From assembly GCA_016793115.1 (NCBI GenBank), contig JAEUIN010000259.1, forward strand, positions 42,979 to 106,978: DNA of 64,000 bases, read 5' to 3'. The DNA is from Planctomycetaceae bacterium (GTDB lineage: Bacteria; Planctomycetota; Planctomycetia; Pirellulales; PNKZ01). Positions within the stretch are counted from its first letter, which is position 1. Each line of letters starts with the position of its first letter. Under the pieces are notes generated by a model. The model was not told the origin of the DNA and did no database searches. It saw nothing but the letters and a program-made list of their open reading frames with translations. Below are positions 46,166-56,242 of this stretch, in pieces. A program made the position numbers and the translations under genes.

Positions 46166-48013
46166 ATGCCCACCTCCGTCGTCGCGTCGTTGCTCGTTCT
46201 TGCCGCGACGGCCTTGCCGGCGTTTGCCGCGGCCGATCGCCCCAACATTCTCCTCATCTACACCGACGACCACGGTTGGGCGGATCTCGGCGCGCAGGGA
46301 GCGGATCAGGACATCCGCACGCCCCACCTCGACCGGCTCGCAAACGACGGCGTCCGCTTCACGCGCGGCTACGTTTCCGCGCCGCAGTGCGCTCCTTCGC
46401 GGGCGGGCGTGATCACGGGACGCTACCAGCAAAAGTTCGGCCTGGAGGACAACAACAAAGGTCCGCTCCCCCTGGCGGAAGTCACCATCGCCGAGCGGCT
46501 CAAACCCGCCGGCTACGTCAGCGGCTTCGTCGGCAAAAGCCATCTCGACATCGGCGGCGAGAAGAAAGCGCCGAAGGCCGTGCGACTCTTCGCCGATCAC
46601 CTGCCGCATCGCCAAGGCTTCGACGAGTACTGGCGCGGCGAGCTCCGGCAGTATTACGCCTCGCATGCCTTGGACGGAACGCCGTTCGCCGATGCGCCGC
46701 GCGTCGTCGCCGACCCGCGGTTCCGCGTCGTCGTGCAAACCGAAGCTGCGCTCTCGTTTCTCGACCGCCGCGGCGCGCAGCCGGACCGGCCGTGGTTCCT
46801 CTACTTGGCTTGGTTCGCTCCGCATGTGCCGCTGGAGTCGCCGGAGCCCTGGTTCTCCCGAACGCCTGCGTATCTGCCGAGGGAACGCCGGCAGGCGCTG
46901 GCCATGATCGCCGCGCTGGACGCCGGACTTGGGCAAATCCGCGCCAAGCTCAAGGCGCTCGGACAAGAGCAAAACACGCTCATCTTCTTCATCGCCGACA
47001 ACGGCGCACCCGTGAAACCCGGGGCCTGGGACGGCTCGCTCAACGCGCCGCTCGTCGGCGAGAAAGGCATGCTCACCGACGGCGGCGTGCGTGTTCCGTT
47101 CCTCGCCGCTTGGCCCGGCAAGATTCCGGCGGGCACCGTCTACGAACATCCCGTGATCAATCTCGACGTCGCCGCGACCGCCGGCGCGCTCGCCGGCCTT
47201 CCGCACGACGAACGACTCGACGGCGTTAACCTCATCCCCTTTCTCACCGGCGAAAGAAAAGCCCCGCCGCACGACGCGCTCTACTGGCGCTGGCGCAGCC
47301 AAGCCGCCGTGCTGGAATTTCCTTGGAAACTCATTCAACTCGGCGACCACGACAAATTTCTGTTCGACGTGACGAAGCCCGACGGCGAACTGGCCGTGAA
47401 CGACCGCCTCGCCGAGCATCCCGAGATCGCCGCGCGATTGGCGGCGAAACTCAAGACCTGGAGCGACACCCTACGCCCGCCCGGACCGGCGGAAGCGAAC
47501 AACGATCAAGACAACGGCTTCTACGCCGCGCACGTCACGAAGACCGGCGAGCTGCAACCCAAGACTCGTCGGAAAGGCGCCGCGCCGGCCGCGGCTCCGG
47601 TCGCGACGCAGGGCGTCCGAGGCTGGCTCTGTCGCAACGGCACGCTCGCCGTCAAAAACGGGGCGCTGGTCGTCACGCCCGCGGCCGGCGGAAAGGCGGC
47701 GGCATTCCTCACGCATGCGGGGCTCGATCTCACGGGGCCCGTCGAAGCCGCCGTCACATTTCGCGCCCAGCAAGCCGGCGACCTCAAGCTCGCCTGGCGC
47801 ACTGAAGAACAAAAAGACTTTCTCCCCGCGAACAATGTCGCGCTGTCATGGCCGCGGAAAGAGGGCGTGCAAACGCTCGCCGCGAAGCTCCCCGTCGCCG
47901 GACGTCTGATCCACGTGCGCCTGCACCCCGCTGCGCCCGACGACCTGGAAATCGTCGGCATCCGTCTCCGTGCCGCCGACGGCAATGAGCAAGTCTGGAA
48001 CATCGCCCCGTAG
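46166..48013 (+). CDS. Exported sulfatase with C-terminal beta domain
   Basis: 615 residues, Sec signal 1-22. Type I sulfatase: metal ligands Asp34-Asp35 in IYTDDHGWADLG, formylglycine motif CAPSR (75-79) with AGVITGR, and FIADNG near 275. The catalytic domain ends near 455. A C-terminal extension (about 470-615), linked by an Ala/Pro stretch, is predicted all-beta and may bind carbohydrate. Sulfatases of this type remove sulfate from polysaccharides or aryl sulfates. It is the last gene of the ECF-FecR series, 175 bases after DUF1501. A perfect inverted repeat follows its stop codon and may end transcription. Confidence 0.94.
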   Translation: MPTSVVASLLVLAATALPAFAAADRPNILLIYTDDHGWADLGAQGADQDIRTPHLDRLANDGVRFTRGYVSAPQCAPSRAGVITGRYQQKFGLEDNNKGPLPLAEVTIAERLKPAGYVSGFVGKSHLDIGGEKKAPKAVRLFADHLPHRQGFDEYWRGELRQYYASHALDGTPFADAPRVVADPRFRVVVQTEAALSFLDRRGAQPDRPWFLYLAWFAPHVPLESPEPWFSRTPAYLPRERRQALAMIAALDAGLGQIRAKLKALGQEQNTLIFFIADNGAPVKPGAWDGSLNAPLVGEKGMLTDGGVRVPFLAAWPGKIPAGTVYEHPVINLDVAATAGALAGLPHDERLDGVNLIPFLTGERKAPPHDALYWRWRSQAAVLEFPWKLIQLGDHDKFLFDVTKPDGELAVNDRLAEHPEIAARLAAKLKTWSDTLRPPGPAEANNDQDNGFYAAHVTKTGELQPKTRRKGAAPAAAPVATQGVRGWLCRNGTLAVKNGALVVTPAAGGKAAAFLTHAGLDLTGPVEAAVTFRAQQAGDLKLAWRTEEQKDFLPANNVALSWPRKEGVQTLAAKLPVAGRLIHVRLHPAAPDDLEIVGIRLRAADGNEQVWNIAP

Positions 48014-48031
48014 AGCTTCGTCAGCATTCAT

Positions 48032-48096
48032 GGGTGGCACGGGTGGCTTGTCCACCCGTGTTGTACGCACGGGTGGACAAGCCACCCGTGCCACCC
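48032..48096. repeat. Perfect 29-base inverted repeat between convergent genes
   Basis: Arms 48032-48060 and 48068-48096 are exact reverse complements with a 7-base loop. Each arm contains GGGTGG-type units. There is no T run beside it. It lies between the sulfatase stop (48013) and the DUF1501 stop (48124). The palindrome type GGGTGGCACGGGTGGC is, as far as I recall, a dispersed element in several planctomycete genomes. Confidence 0.9.
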
Positions 48097-48123
48097 CTGT
48101 CGTCAAGTTACAACGACAAGGCC

Positions 48124-49479
48124 CTAGGCCAGGATCTCGCCCACGACGCGGCCCCCTTCCGGGCCGGTCAGGCGATGATCGCGACCGGCGTAGCGATAGG
48201 TCAGATCGTTGGCCGGCAGTCCGAGCAAGTGCAGCACCGTGGCGTGCAGATCGCGGAAATGCACCTTCCCCTCCACGGCTTGAGCGCCGGTTTCGTTCGT
48301 CTTGCCGTAAGCGAAGCCGCGCTTGACGCCGCCGCCGGCGAGCCAGAACGTGAACCCGCGATGGTTGTGCCCCGTGTCGTCCTTGCCGTCGCCGGGCGTC
48401 AATCCCGGCCGACCGAATTCGCCCCCCCAGATCACGAGCGTGTCTTCGAGCATCCCGCGGCGTTTGAGGTCGTCGAGCAGAGCCGCGATCGGCGCGTCGG
48501 TCGCCTCGCAGTTCGCCTTCAAATCGCGGCGATGATTCTTGTGCTGATCCCAACTGCCGTGATTCAGTTCGACGAAGCGAACGCCGGCTTCGAGGAACCG
48601 TCGGGCCAACAGACACTGCCGACCGAAATCCGACTTTTTGCAAACGCCGATCGATTGTTCATGGCGTCCGACTTGATAGCGATCGAGCGTCGCTTGGGTT
48701 TCACGCCCGAGGTCGAGCAGGCCCGGCGCTTCGATCTGCATCTGAAAGCCGAGTTCCATCGACTTCATCACGTTCTCGAGCGCTTCGTCGCGGCCGCTCC
48801 GTTGCCAATGGCGGCGATTGAGCGACTGCATGAAATCCAACTGCGTACGTTTGGCCGCAGCGGGCAGATGCTCGCCGACGACGTCGTTGATCGTCGCTTT
48901 CGACATATCTTCGCCGTTGACGCCGATCGGAGTACCGGTGTAGATCGACGGCAGAAAAGCCCCGGAATAGACCGACGTCTTCGACGTGTTGAGGCTGATG
49001 AAGGCCGGCAGATTTTCGTTCTCGGTCCCCAGACCGTAGCTGATCCAAGAGCCGAGGCTCGGCCGTTCCCGCAGCCGGTCGCCGGTGTGGAGCTGAAGGA
49101 ACGATTGGGCATGGATTCCCGTATCGGCGTGCATGCCGTTGAGAACGCATAGCTCGTCGGCATGGCGCGACAGTTCCGGCAACAAATCGGAAATCCACAA
49201 GCCGCTTTGTCCTCGACGCTCGAACGGCGTCACCGAGCCGGGGTGCGGCTTCTTGCCCGTTTGCGGCTTGTAATCGAAGGTGTCGAGCTGAGCGGGCCCG
49301 CCGCTCATGCACAGGAACACGACGCGTTTGGCGCGGGCCGCGAGCGGCGGCGTCCGCGCGGCCAAATCGAGCGCCGGCGTTTTGCCTCGCACGGCTCCGC
49401 CGCCGAGCAGCGCGCTCAGCGCCACCTGGCCGAGACCGAAGGCCGAAGTCCGGATCATCGCGCGCCGTGTGTAACTCAT
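48124..49479 (-). CDS. DUF1501 protein, Tat-exported
   Basis: 451 residues. The ATG at 49479 is chosen because GAGGGAG lies at good spacing upstream; an ATG at 49518 would overlap the previous gene by 11 bases. [18 protein letters not shown] (from residue 4) is a Tat-type signal. [10 protein letters not shown] (60-69) has Ala instead of Ser. [25 protein letters not shown] replaces the usual GRDHN, and HDLHAT is present as [12 protein letters not shown], with Arg for the first His. These are changes at likely metal ligands. It is the second gene of a pair with PSCyt/DUF1553. Confidence 0.92.
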   Translation of the reverse strand: MSYTRRAMIRTSAFGLGQVALSALLGGGAVRGKTPALDLAARTPPLAARAKRVVFLCMSGGPAQLDTFDYKPQTGKKPHPGSVTPFERRGQSGLWISDLLPELSRHADELCVLNGMHADTGIHAQSFLQLHTGDRLRERPSLGSWISYGLGTENENLPAFISLNTSKTSVYSGAFLPSIYTGTPIGVNGEDMSKATINDVVGEHLPAAAKRTQLDFMQSLNRRHWQRSGRDEALENVMKSMELGFQMQIEAPGLLDLGRETQATLDRYQVGRHEQSIGVCKKSDFGRQCLLARRFLEAGVRFVELNHGSWDQHKNHRRDLKANCEATDAPIAALLDDLKRRGMLEDTLVIWGGEFGRPGLTPGDGKDDTGHNHRGFTFWLAGGGVKRGFAYGKTNETGAQAVEGKVHFRDLHATVLHLLGLPANDLTYRYAGRDHRLTGPEGGRVVGEILA

Positions 49480-49507
49480 CCCTGCGACTCCCTCGCTGCT
49501 TGCACGC

Positions 49508-51835
49508 TCAATCGACATAACGGAACTCGTTGGACGCGATCAACGCCTGACACAACGCGGCCCAGGCTTGGTTTTCATCGCCCAACTCGACCGAGGCCCG
49601 CCGCACGAAGTCGGCGGCGGACCGCAACTCGTCGTCGGCCGGGTCGCGGCCGTAGGCGTCGCGCCACGCCGCGATGAGACGATCGGACGATTCTGCGGCT
49701 TGCTCCGCGATGCGCTGCGCGAAGTGCCGCGATTGCTCGACGACGAACGGATTGTTGAACAGGTGCAATGCCTGACCCGGCACCGTGCTGACTTCGCGTC
49801 GCGCCGTCACGCTCGTAAACTCCGGGAGATCGAACGCGGCCAACTCGGGCGGCGGCGAACTCCGCAGATAACACAAGTAAATGCTGCGATTGTCGCTCGG
49901 CCGATGCAGGTTGCCCGCGATGTTCACCAGGATGTCGCGATGCGCCACGAGCGACCCGACGCCCGGCGAACGATCGAGCCGACCGGAGGCCTGCAAGACC
50001 GCGTCGCGCAAAGCCTCGGCGGTCAGCCGGCGACGGTTGTGCCGGGCGAACAGCAAGTTTTGCGGATCCGCCGTCGTCAGTCGTTCGTCGGCCGCGACGG
50101 CCAGCTGGTAAGTGCGACTCAACGCGACGGCCCGAACCAGGCGCTTGATCGACCACCCTTCGGCCATGAAGCGGGTCGCCAAGTGGTCGAGCAAAGCGGC
50201 GTTCGACGGGCGCTCGCCGTACGTCCCAAAGTCGTCGGGCGTGCGCACCAGCCCGTCGCCGAAGAGTTGTTGCCAAAGCCGATTCACCATCACGCGGGCC
50301 GTGAGCGGATTCTCGGCGTGCGTCAGCCGGCGAGCCAACTGGAGCCGGCCGCTTTGCTTGGCGTCGACGGCGAACTCCGCACTCCGGTCGTCGGCGGGCG
50401 CGACGGCGGTCAAGAATCCGCGCGGCACGACTTCGCCGAGGCTCGAGCTTTCGCCTTTGATGTGAATCTTCGCGTCGGCCGGCTTCGCGCGATCGCGCAC
50501 GCCCATGGCCAACGGAGTCCCGACGGGCGACTTCGACTTCGGCGGCTTTTTCGGCTCGCCCGTGTTGGAGTCGAGCACCAACACGGTTTCGACGAATCCC
50601 GGCGGCGGCGGATTCGCCGGCGCGGCTTTCAGCACATGCAAATCCGTGGCGGGCGCGGTCAAGCCTTCATGCGCGGCCGTTCCCCAGAGAGTTTCCGTGG
50701 CGGCGAAAATCCCGGCCAGCGCGTAATAGTCGCGCGTCGGGATCGGATCGAATTTGTGATCGTGGCACCGAGCGCAAGCCACGCTCAAGCCGAGAATGCC
50801 CCGGCCGACGACGTCGATCTGGTCGGCGACGACGTCCATGTCGAAATTCGTATTCATCGCCTTGGCCGGCTTCGAGCCGAGCGCAAGAAAACCCGTGGCG
50901 ATCAACAGGCGATCGCGCTCGGCCGGCGACGCGCTCGGCAACAGATCGCCGGCGATTTGCTCGGTGATGAACCGATCGTACGGCACGTCGTCGTTGAACG
51001 CGGCGATCACGTAATCGCGATAGCGCCAGGCGTGCGGAAACGTCGGATTGCGGCTCAGGCCGTCGTTGCCGTTCGATTCGCCGTAGCGGGCCACGTCGAG
51101 CCAATAGCGCCCCCAATGTTCGCCGAACTGCGGCGAGGCCAGCAAGCGATCGACGCAAGCGGCGACGGCCTTGGGCCCGCGCCGCGCGTAGTCGGCGAGA
51201 AACGCTTCCGACTCCTCGAACGTCGGCGGCAGCCCGACCAAGTCGAAGTGCAACCGACGCACCAAGACGCGCGGGTCGGCGTCGGCAGTCGGCCGCAAGC
51301 CGGCCGCTTCGACCTCGGCCAATACAAAGCGATCGAGCGGATCGCGCGCCCAAGCGTCGTCGCGAACCGCGGGCGGTCGCGGATTCCGCACCGGCTTGAG
51401 CGACCAGAGCGTCGACGTGGCGGCCGACTGTGCGGCGACCGGCTTCGGCTTGGCCTCGACGCGCGGGTCGACGGCGCCGCGCCGCACCCAAGTCGTGAAG
51501 TCGTTCACGACCGACTCCGGCAGCGGCGCGTCGGGCGGCATTTCCAGGCCGTCGTAACGCAGAGCTTTGATCAGCAAGCTCGCATCGGGCTTGCCGGCGA
51601 CGACCGGCGGGCCGCTCTCGCCGCCGTGTTGCATGGCGTCGCGCGTGTCGAGCTTCAGTTTGCCGCCCAACTCCTCCGCATCGGCCGAGTGGCATTCATA
51701 ACAGTGCTTCACCAGCACCGGGCGAATCTTGTTCTCGAAAAACGCGGCCTCGTCGGCCGACGGCGCCGCGGCCGCGAGCGAAGCTCGCGCGACGACGACC
51801 AACAACAAGCCGGTGTAGCCGTGTCGAAACAACAT
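49508..51835 (-). CDS. PSCyt1-DUF1549-DUF1553 protein, shortest form
   Basis: 775 residues, Sec signal about 1-23. Heme motif CYECH (45-49). DUF1549 follows (about 155-370), with second motif CARCH near 352-356, then [14 protein letters not shown] short linker (about 390-480) leads to DUF1553 (about 490-775), which ends in the family segment [15 protein letters not shown]. No extra domain is inserted anywhere, so this gives the basic scaffold with which the other four can be compared. No Shine-Dalgarno sequence is seen before the ATG. Gap to the DUF1501 gene is 28 bases. An exported esterase gene lies upstream in the same direction. Confidence 0.93.
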   Translation of the reverse strand: MLFRHGYTGLLLVVVARASLAAAAPSADEAAFFENKIRPVLVKHCYECHSADAEELGGKLKLDTRDAMQHGGESGPPVVAGKPDASLLIKALRYDGLEMPPDAPLPESVVNDFTTWVRRGAVDPRVEAKPKPVAAQSAATSTLWSLKPVRNPRPPAVRDDAWARDPLDRFVLAEVEAAGLRPTADADPRVLVRRLHFDLVGLPPTFEESEAFLADYARRGPKAVAACVDRLLASPQFGEHWGRYWLDVARYGESNGNDGLSRNPTFPHAWRYRDYVIAAFNDDVPYDRFITEQIAGDLLPSASPAERDRLLIATGFLALGSKPAKAMNTNFDMDVVADQIDVVGRGILGLSVACARCHDHKFDPIPTRDYYALAGIFAATETLWGTAAHEGLTAPATDLHVLKAAPANPPPPGFVETVLVLDSNTGEPKKPPKSKSPVGTPLAMGVRDRAKPADAKIHIKGESSSLGEVVPRGFLTAVAPADDRSAEFAVDAKQSGRLQLARRLTHAENPLTARVMVNRLWQQLFGDGLVRTPDDFGTYGERPSNAALLDHLATRFMAEGWSIKRLVRAVALSRTYQLAVAADERLTTADPQNLLFARHNRRRLTAEALRDAVLQASGRLDRSPGVGSLVAHRDILVNIAGNLHRPSDNRSIYLCYLRSSPPPELAAFDLPEFTSVTARREVSTVPGQALHLFNNPFVVEQSRHFAQRIAEQAAESSDRLIAAWRDAYGRDPADDELRSAADFVRRASVELGDENQAWAALCQALIASNEFRYVD

Positions 51836-52018
51836 GGAGGCGGGCAGGGGAGGGCGGGGCGGGCGCGGCGGAGGGCGACATCAGCATACCACTTCGCTCA
51901 TCGCCCAGCCGCGCCGAATTTTGGCGCGCGTCGCCGGCGGCGCGCCTGTTTTCCGAACGGAGCGACCGGGTGGAAGAACCCCATCGCCCGTCGATTCCAT
52001 AGAATCCACCCAGCCGCC

Positions 52019-53371
52019 TCAATCGGCCGCCGCGCAAGGAGCCGACTTCAACCCGACCGTGTTCACGGCGATCACGCGGTAGCGGTAGCGTTTGCCGTCC
52101 GCAGCGCCGGCGTCGGTGAATTCCAGCGGCACCAGCGGCTGAGTCGGCGTGTCGCTGTATTGCAGATTCTGAAAGATCGGCCGGCCGAACGGGTTCTTGC
52201 CCTGCTCGGGGACGTTCGCCAGGAACTCGCCGTCGCGCTCGACGACGAAGCCGGCCAAGCCGCTTTCGAGATCCGCCTCGGCGTCCCACGTCAGCCGATT
52301 GCCGGCGACGCGCAAATTCGTCGGCGCAGGGGGCGGCGTCGGGTCGGCCACGGCCGTGTCTTTCACATACTGCATCCAACCGCGCGCCACGGCTTCGCTG
52401 GGCAGCCAAGCGGCTTCCAGCGGCGGGCCTGCAAACTTCGCGGCCGGCACGGCTTCGGTCCCGGTCGGCGGCGCCAGCCAGACGTCGTCGACCGGCATCG
52501 CTCGCAACGGCGCGCCGACCGCACTCGGCAACCGAGCGGTCAAGCAAGCATCGAGCCAGGGGATGGCGAAGTAACGTTGGTTGCCGCATTCGTGCGCGGT
52601 GAGCGGATCGACGGCCACGCCGATCAGTCCCCCGCGCGAGCGCACCGCGCGGAAGAACTCTTCGTTCGCCGGCCACACCCCGGCGAAGCGGCCGTCTTTC
52701 ACCGTCACGCCTTCTTTTGTCCCCGGGTTGCACATCACAGGCACCTCAAGCGCCGCGTCGACGAGCGTGTGGGCCTTGATCGTCGGTCGCTCCGGGTTCG
52801 GCTTCAGCAGCGGCACGCCCGAGCGCAGCCACGCGGCCGCGACGCGCTCCGGATAGAGCAGCGTCATGCCGCCGGCCCAATGTCCGCCGCCGCTGTGTCC
52901 CCACAGCGCCCACGGCACGCGGGCCAGTTCCGGATGACCGGACTTGGCGCCGAGATCGACCAAGCCTTTTTGAAAAGCGGCCGCCGAGCCGTTGCGCGGA
53001 TCGCACCACATCTGGCAATCGGCTTTCTCGGGTTGCTCATACGACGGCGCCAACAGCGCGCAAGCGTGCTTCTTCGCCAGCGCTTGCCAATGCAGATCGT
53101 ACGCCCCGGTGAGCCCCGACTTGCAAGAACCTTCGCCGCAGCCGTGTTGATGCACGATCACGCCGCGCAGCGTCTTCACGCCGGGCGGAATCCAGATCGT
53201 GTAGTTCACCGGATAGGACAACTCGCCCGTCGCCGTCGAGGCTTCGTAGCGCACGCGGTAATACGGTGGGTCGGCCGCGGGAAACACATCGTACGGCGGC
53301 TGTTGGGCGAGCAATATCGCGGGCAACAGCGCGAGCAGACAAGCGGCCACGGTCTCGGTCGGAGATTTCAT
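52019..53371 (-). CDS. Exported alpha/beta hydrolase with C-terminal fibronectin-type domain
   Basis: 450 residues, Sec signal about 1-22. The alpha/beta-hydrolase domain (about 40-320) has [16 protein letters not shown] as a possible oxyanion-loop region and the nucleophile elbow GHSGGG (158-163, Ser160). His and Asp partners cannot be fixed with certainty; the Cys pairs (78/83, 119/123) may be disulfides. A Pro-rich linker (about 340-350) leads to a fibronectin type III-like domain (about 350-450), with [20 protein letters not shown] and [18 protein letters not shown]. Such a layout fits an esterase acting on a polymer such as an acetylated glycan. It lies in the same direction as the following DUF1553-DUF1501 pair. 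Confidence 0.82.
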   Translation of the reverse strand: MKSPTETVAACLLALLPAILLAQQPPYDVFPAADPPYYRVRYEASTATGELSYPVNYTIWIPPGVKTLRGVIVHQHGCGEGSCKSGLTGAYDLHWQALAKKHACALLAPSYEQPEKADCQMWCDPRNGSAAAFQKGLVDLGAKSGHPELARVPWALWGHSGGGHWAGGMTLLYPERVAAAWLRSGVPLLKPNPERPTIKAHTLVDAALEVPVMCNPGTKEGVTVKDGRFAGVWPANEEFFRAVRSRGGLIGVAVDPLTAHECGNQRYFAIPWLDACLTARLPSAVGAPLRAMPVDDVWLAPPTGTEAVPAAKFAGPPLEAAWLPSEAVARGWMQYVKDTAVADPTPPPAPTNLRVAGNRLTWDAEADLESGLAGFVVERDGEFLANVPEQGKNPFGRPIFQNLQYSDTPTQPLVPLEFTDAGAADGKRYRYRVIAVNTVGLKSAPCAAAD

Positions 53372-53649
53372 CGCACTACCTTTGCAGTTGAGCGGGCGAC
53401 GGCGTCTCTCAGGGAAAGCGGAGAGCGCCGCAGGCCGAGTGTAAATCGCCCGACCGCGCGCGTACAGCCTCGCTGCGCCGACGTACTCCGCCGACGCAGT
53501 CCGCCGGCGACGCAGGCCCGCCCGTCGGCGGTGAGAGACTCGCGTTCCGGATCAAAGCGGGTTACGTTACGACTTCCGTTCGCCTGCTTCGTCCGGCCGT
53601 CCGACGAAGCGGGGAGCGAACGGCGGGAACTTCGTAGCGAGATCGGCAG

Positions 53650-54774
53650 ATGAGACGACAACGTTTCTCCGTGTGGATTCCAACGGCTTTGCTCGGTGCG
53701 GCGTTGCTCTCCGGCATTGTTTCCGGGCCGGCCGGCGCCGCGGCCGACGAACCGCCGCTGGAGCGGATCGCGTTCGGCTCCTGCGCCCGGCAAGATCAGC
53801 CGCAGCCGATCTGGGATGCGGTCGTCGCCATGAACCCGCAACGTTTTCTCTTCATCGGCGACAACATCTACGGCGACAGCGACGACATGAACGTCCTGCG
53901 CGCCAAGTACGCGTTGCTCGGCGCGCAGCCCGGTTACCGGCGACTCAAAGCCGTGTGTCCGGTGCTCGCCACTTGGGACGACCACGACTACGGCCAGAAC
54001 GACGGCGGCGCCGACTACTCTAAGCGTCGTGAGTCGCAACAAGTGTTTCTCGACTTCTTTGCAGCCGCGGCCGACGATCCGCGGCGCAAGCGCGAGGGAG
54101 TTTATTCGGCGCAGATCGTCGGCCCGCCGGGCAAGCGAACGCAGATCATTCTGCTCGACACGCGCTACTTCCGCAGTCCGCTTAAGAAAACGCCCAACAC
54201 CGCCGAGCCGGGCGAAGGCTATCGCGGCATCTACGGCGCGAACGACGATCCCGCGACGACGATCCTCGGCGACGCGCAGTGGCGGTGGCTCGACGAGCAA
54301 CTGAGGCTGCCCGCGGAGTTGCGCATCATCGCCTCGAGCTTTCAGGTCTTGGCCGACGAACACGGCTGGGAAATGTGGGGCAACTTCCCGCATGAGCGGC
54401 GCCGTCTGCTGCGGCTCATCCGCGATACGCAAGCTCAAGGCGTCGTGTTTCTCAGCGGCGATCGCCATCTGGCCGAGTTGGCGTGCCTGCCGGCCGATCA
54501 CCCCGACGGAGTCGGCTATCCGCTCTACGACGTCACCAGCAGCAGCTTGAACGCCCCGAGTCGCAACTTCACGAAGGCCGGCGTCCGTTTCGGCAACGAA
54601 CTGAACTCCTACCGCGTCGGATTGACGTTCTTCGACGTCAATTTCGGCACCGTGCTCGTCGATTGGGAAGCGGCGGACCCGATCGTGCGCTTGCAGGTGC
54701 GCGACGAAAAAGGAGGCGTCGTCCTGCAGCGGCGCTTCCCGGTGAGTCAGCTCCGCAGCGGCGCCGGGAAGTAG
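53650..54774 (+). CDS. Exported PhoD-like metallophosphatase
   Basis: 374 residues, Sec signal about 1-32. PhoD-type motifs: GSCARQ (43-48), [10 protein letters not shown] (70-79), [10 protein letters not shown] (109-118), LLDTRYFR near 176 and [11 protein letters not shown] near 268. These bind Ca/Fe and form the active site of alkaline phosphodiesterases/monoesterases. Lack of the N-terminal PhoD_N domain suggests a shorter subfamily. Possible substrates include phosphodiesters, teichoic-acid-like polymers and phospholipids. It is on the plus strand alone, divergent from the esterase gene and convergent with the DUF1501 gene. Confidence 0.9.
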   Translation: MRRQRFSVWIPTALLGAALLSGIVSGPAGAAADEPPLERIAFGSCARQDQPQPIWDAVVAMNPQRFLFIGDNIYGDSDDMNVLRAKYALLGAQPGYRRLKAVCPVLATWDDHDYGQNDGGADYSKRRESQQVFLDFFAAAADDPRRKREGVYSAQIVGPPGKRTQIILLDTRYFRSPLKKTPNTAEPGEGYRGIYGANDDPATTILGDAQWRWLDEQLRLPAELRIIASSFQVLADEHGWEMWGNFPHERRRLLRLIRDTQAQGVVFLSGDRHLAELACLPADHPDGVGYPLYDVTSSSLNAPSRNFTKAGVRFGNELNSYRVGLTFFDVNFGTVLVDWEAADPIVRLQVRDEKGGVVLQRRFPVSQLRSGAGK

Positions 54775-54804
54775 CGTGAGAGGCCGGCGGATCGCGCCGA
54801 GCGC

Positions 54805-56235
54805 TTACCGCAAGACTTCCCGCACGACTCGACTCGGTTCGACGCCCGTGAGGCGGAAATCGAGACCGGCGTAGGCGAACGTGAGCCGCTCGTGGTCGAT
54901 GCCGAGTTGCTGCAAGACCGTGGCATGCAGATCGCGCACGTGCACGGGATTCTCGACCGGATGGAATCCCAACTCGTCGGTTGCGCCGTACGTCAGGCCG
55001 CCGCGAACGCCGCCCCCTGCGAGCCACGTGGTGAACGCCTGCGGATGATGGTCGCGGCCGAGCGAGCGCCCCAGCGCCGCGCTGGCTTCGACCATCGGCG
55101 TGCGACCGAATTCGCCCCCCCACACCACGAGCGTCCGCTCGAGCAAGCCGCGGCGTTTCAGGTCCATCAGCAGCGCGGCGCAAGCCTGATCGGTCTCGCC
55201 GCAATTGCGGCGAAGATTGCCGGCCACGTCGGAATGCGCATCCCAGCCTTCCTTGAACAACGTGATGAAGCGCACGCCGCGCTCCACCATCCGCCGCGCG
55301 AGCAAGCAATTCCGCGCAAACGACGGCTTCGCCGGGTCCGCGCCGTAGAGTTTGAGCGTCGCGGCCGTCTCGTCGCGCAGATCGGTCAATTCGGGCGCCG
55401 AGGTCTGCAGCCGGTAAGCCATCTCGTAGGCCGCGATCCGCGTTTCGATTTCCGGATCGTGCCGCACCGCCGCCTCTCGGCGATTGAGCCGGCCGATCAA
55501 GTCGAGCGTTCTTCGCTGGGTCGGGCCGTCGACGCCCGGCGGATTCGAAACGTGCAAGATCGGGTCGCCGCTATCGCGAAAACGAACGCCGGTGTACTTC
55601 GACGGCAGAAAGCCGCTGCTCCACATCGCCGCGCCGCCGCTCAAGTTGCCGCCGCTCGTCAACACGACGTAGGCCGGCAAATCCTCGGTCGCCGATCCCA
55701 AACCGTAAACGGTCCACGCTCCCATGCAGGGCCGGCCGGGGAGCGAGAAACCGGTGCTCAACGCCAGCTGCCCGGGAGCATGGTTGAACTGGTCGGTATG
55801 CATCGAGCGAATGAAGGCGACGTCGTCGACGACCTTCGCCAACTGCGGCAACACTTCCGAGAGTTCGATCCCCGATTGCCCGTACTTGGCGAACTTGAAA
55901 CGCGGCCCGAGCACGGCGGCGTCGGGACGAATGAAGGCGTAACGCTGCCCCTTGATGACCGACGGCGGGATCGGCTTCCCTTCCATCTTGGCGAGCAGCG
56001 GCTTGTAGTCGAACAAATCCAACTGACTCGGCGCGCCGGCCATAAAGAGATGTATGACGCTGTCGACCTGCGGCGCGAAATGCGGAGCGCGGGGAGTCGG
56101 CGTCGATGCGGCCGCGGCGCGCCCCTTCGAGTCGTCGGCCAAGAGCGCGGCCAGCGCAATGCGGCCTAGCCCGAGCCCGCCGGCCTGAAGAAAGGCACGG
56201 CGTTTCAAGCCGGTGAGATTTGCGGAGATTTCCAT
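54805..56235 (-). CDS. DUF1501 protein, Tat-exported
   Basis: 476 residues. Tat-type signal KRRAFLQAGGLGLGRIAL (from residue 11). [10 protein letters not shown] (67-76) has Ala for the second Gly in the motif. [27 protein letters not shown] and [15 protein letters not shown] follow; again Arg precedes Asp instead of His. The gene is 7 bases after the PSCyt/DUF1553 gene, so the two are cotranscribed. Its central part and that of the DUF1501 protein at 30131-31534 are closely similar (for example FRMQTS/YRLQTSAPEL, and NPPG with the following Arg-rich stretch), which points to a recent common origin of these two. Confidence 0.93.
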   Translation of the reverse strand: MEISANLTGLKRRAFLQAGGLGLGRIALAALLADDSKGRAAAASTPTPRAPHFAPQVDSVIHLFMAGAPSQLDLFDYKPLLAKMEGKPIPPSVIKGQRYAFIRPDAAVLGPRFKFAKYGQSGIELSEVLPQLAKVVDDVAFIRSMHTDQFNHAPGQLALSTGFSLPGRPCMGAWTVYGLGSATEDLPAYVVLTSGGNLSGGAAMWSSGFLPSKYTGVRFRDSGDPILHVSNPPGVDGPTQRRTLDLIGRLNRREAAVRHDPEIETRIAAYEMAYRLQTSAPELTDLRDETAATLKLYGADPAKPSFARNCLLARRMVERGVRFITLFKEGWDAHSDVAGNLRRNCGETDQACAALLMDLKRRGLLERTLVVWGGEFGRTPMVEASAALGRSLGRDHHPQAFTTWLAGGGVRGGLTYGATDELGFHPVENPVHVRDLHATVLQQLGIDHERLTFAYAGLDFRLTGVEPSRVVREVLR

Positions 56236-56242
56236 AAGGCAC

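Noticed and set aside
48031..48110. Short frames with Gly-Thr-Gly-rich products
   Set aside because: They are translations of the 29-base inverted repeat, not genes.
49568..53653. A 1361-codon open frame on the plus strand
   Set aside because: It runs opposite three well-supported minus-strand genes (DUF1501 end, DUF1553, esterase). Its product is Arg/Gly/His rich, has no domain and mirrors the codon use of the real genes. High GC third positions produce such open antisense frames.
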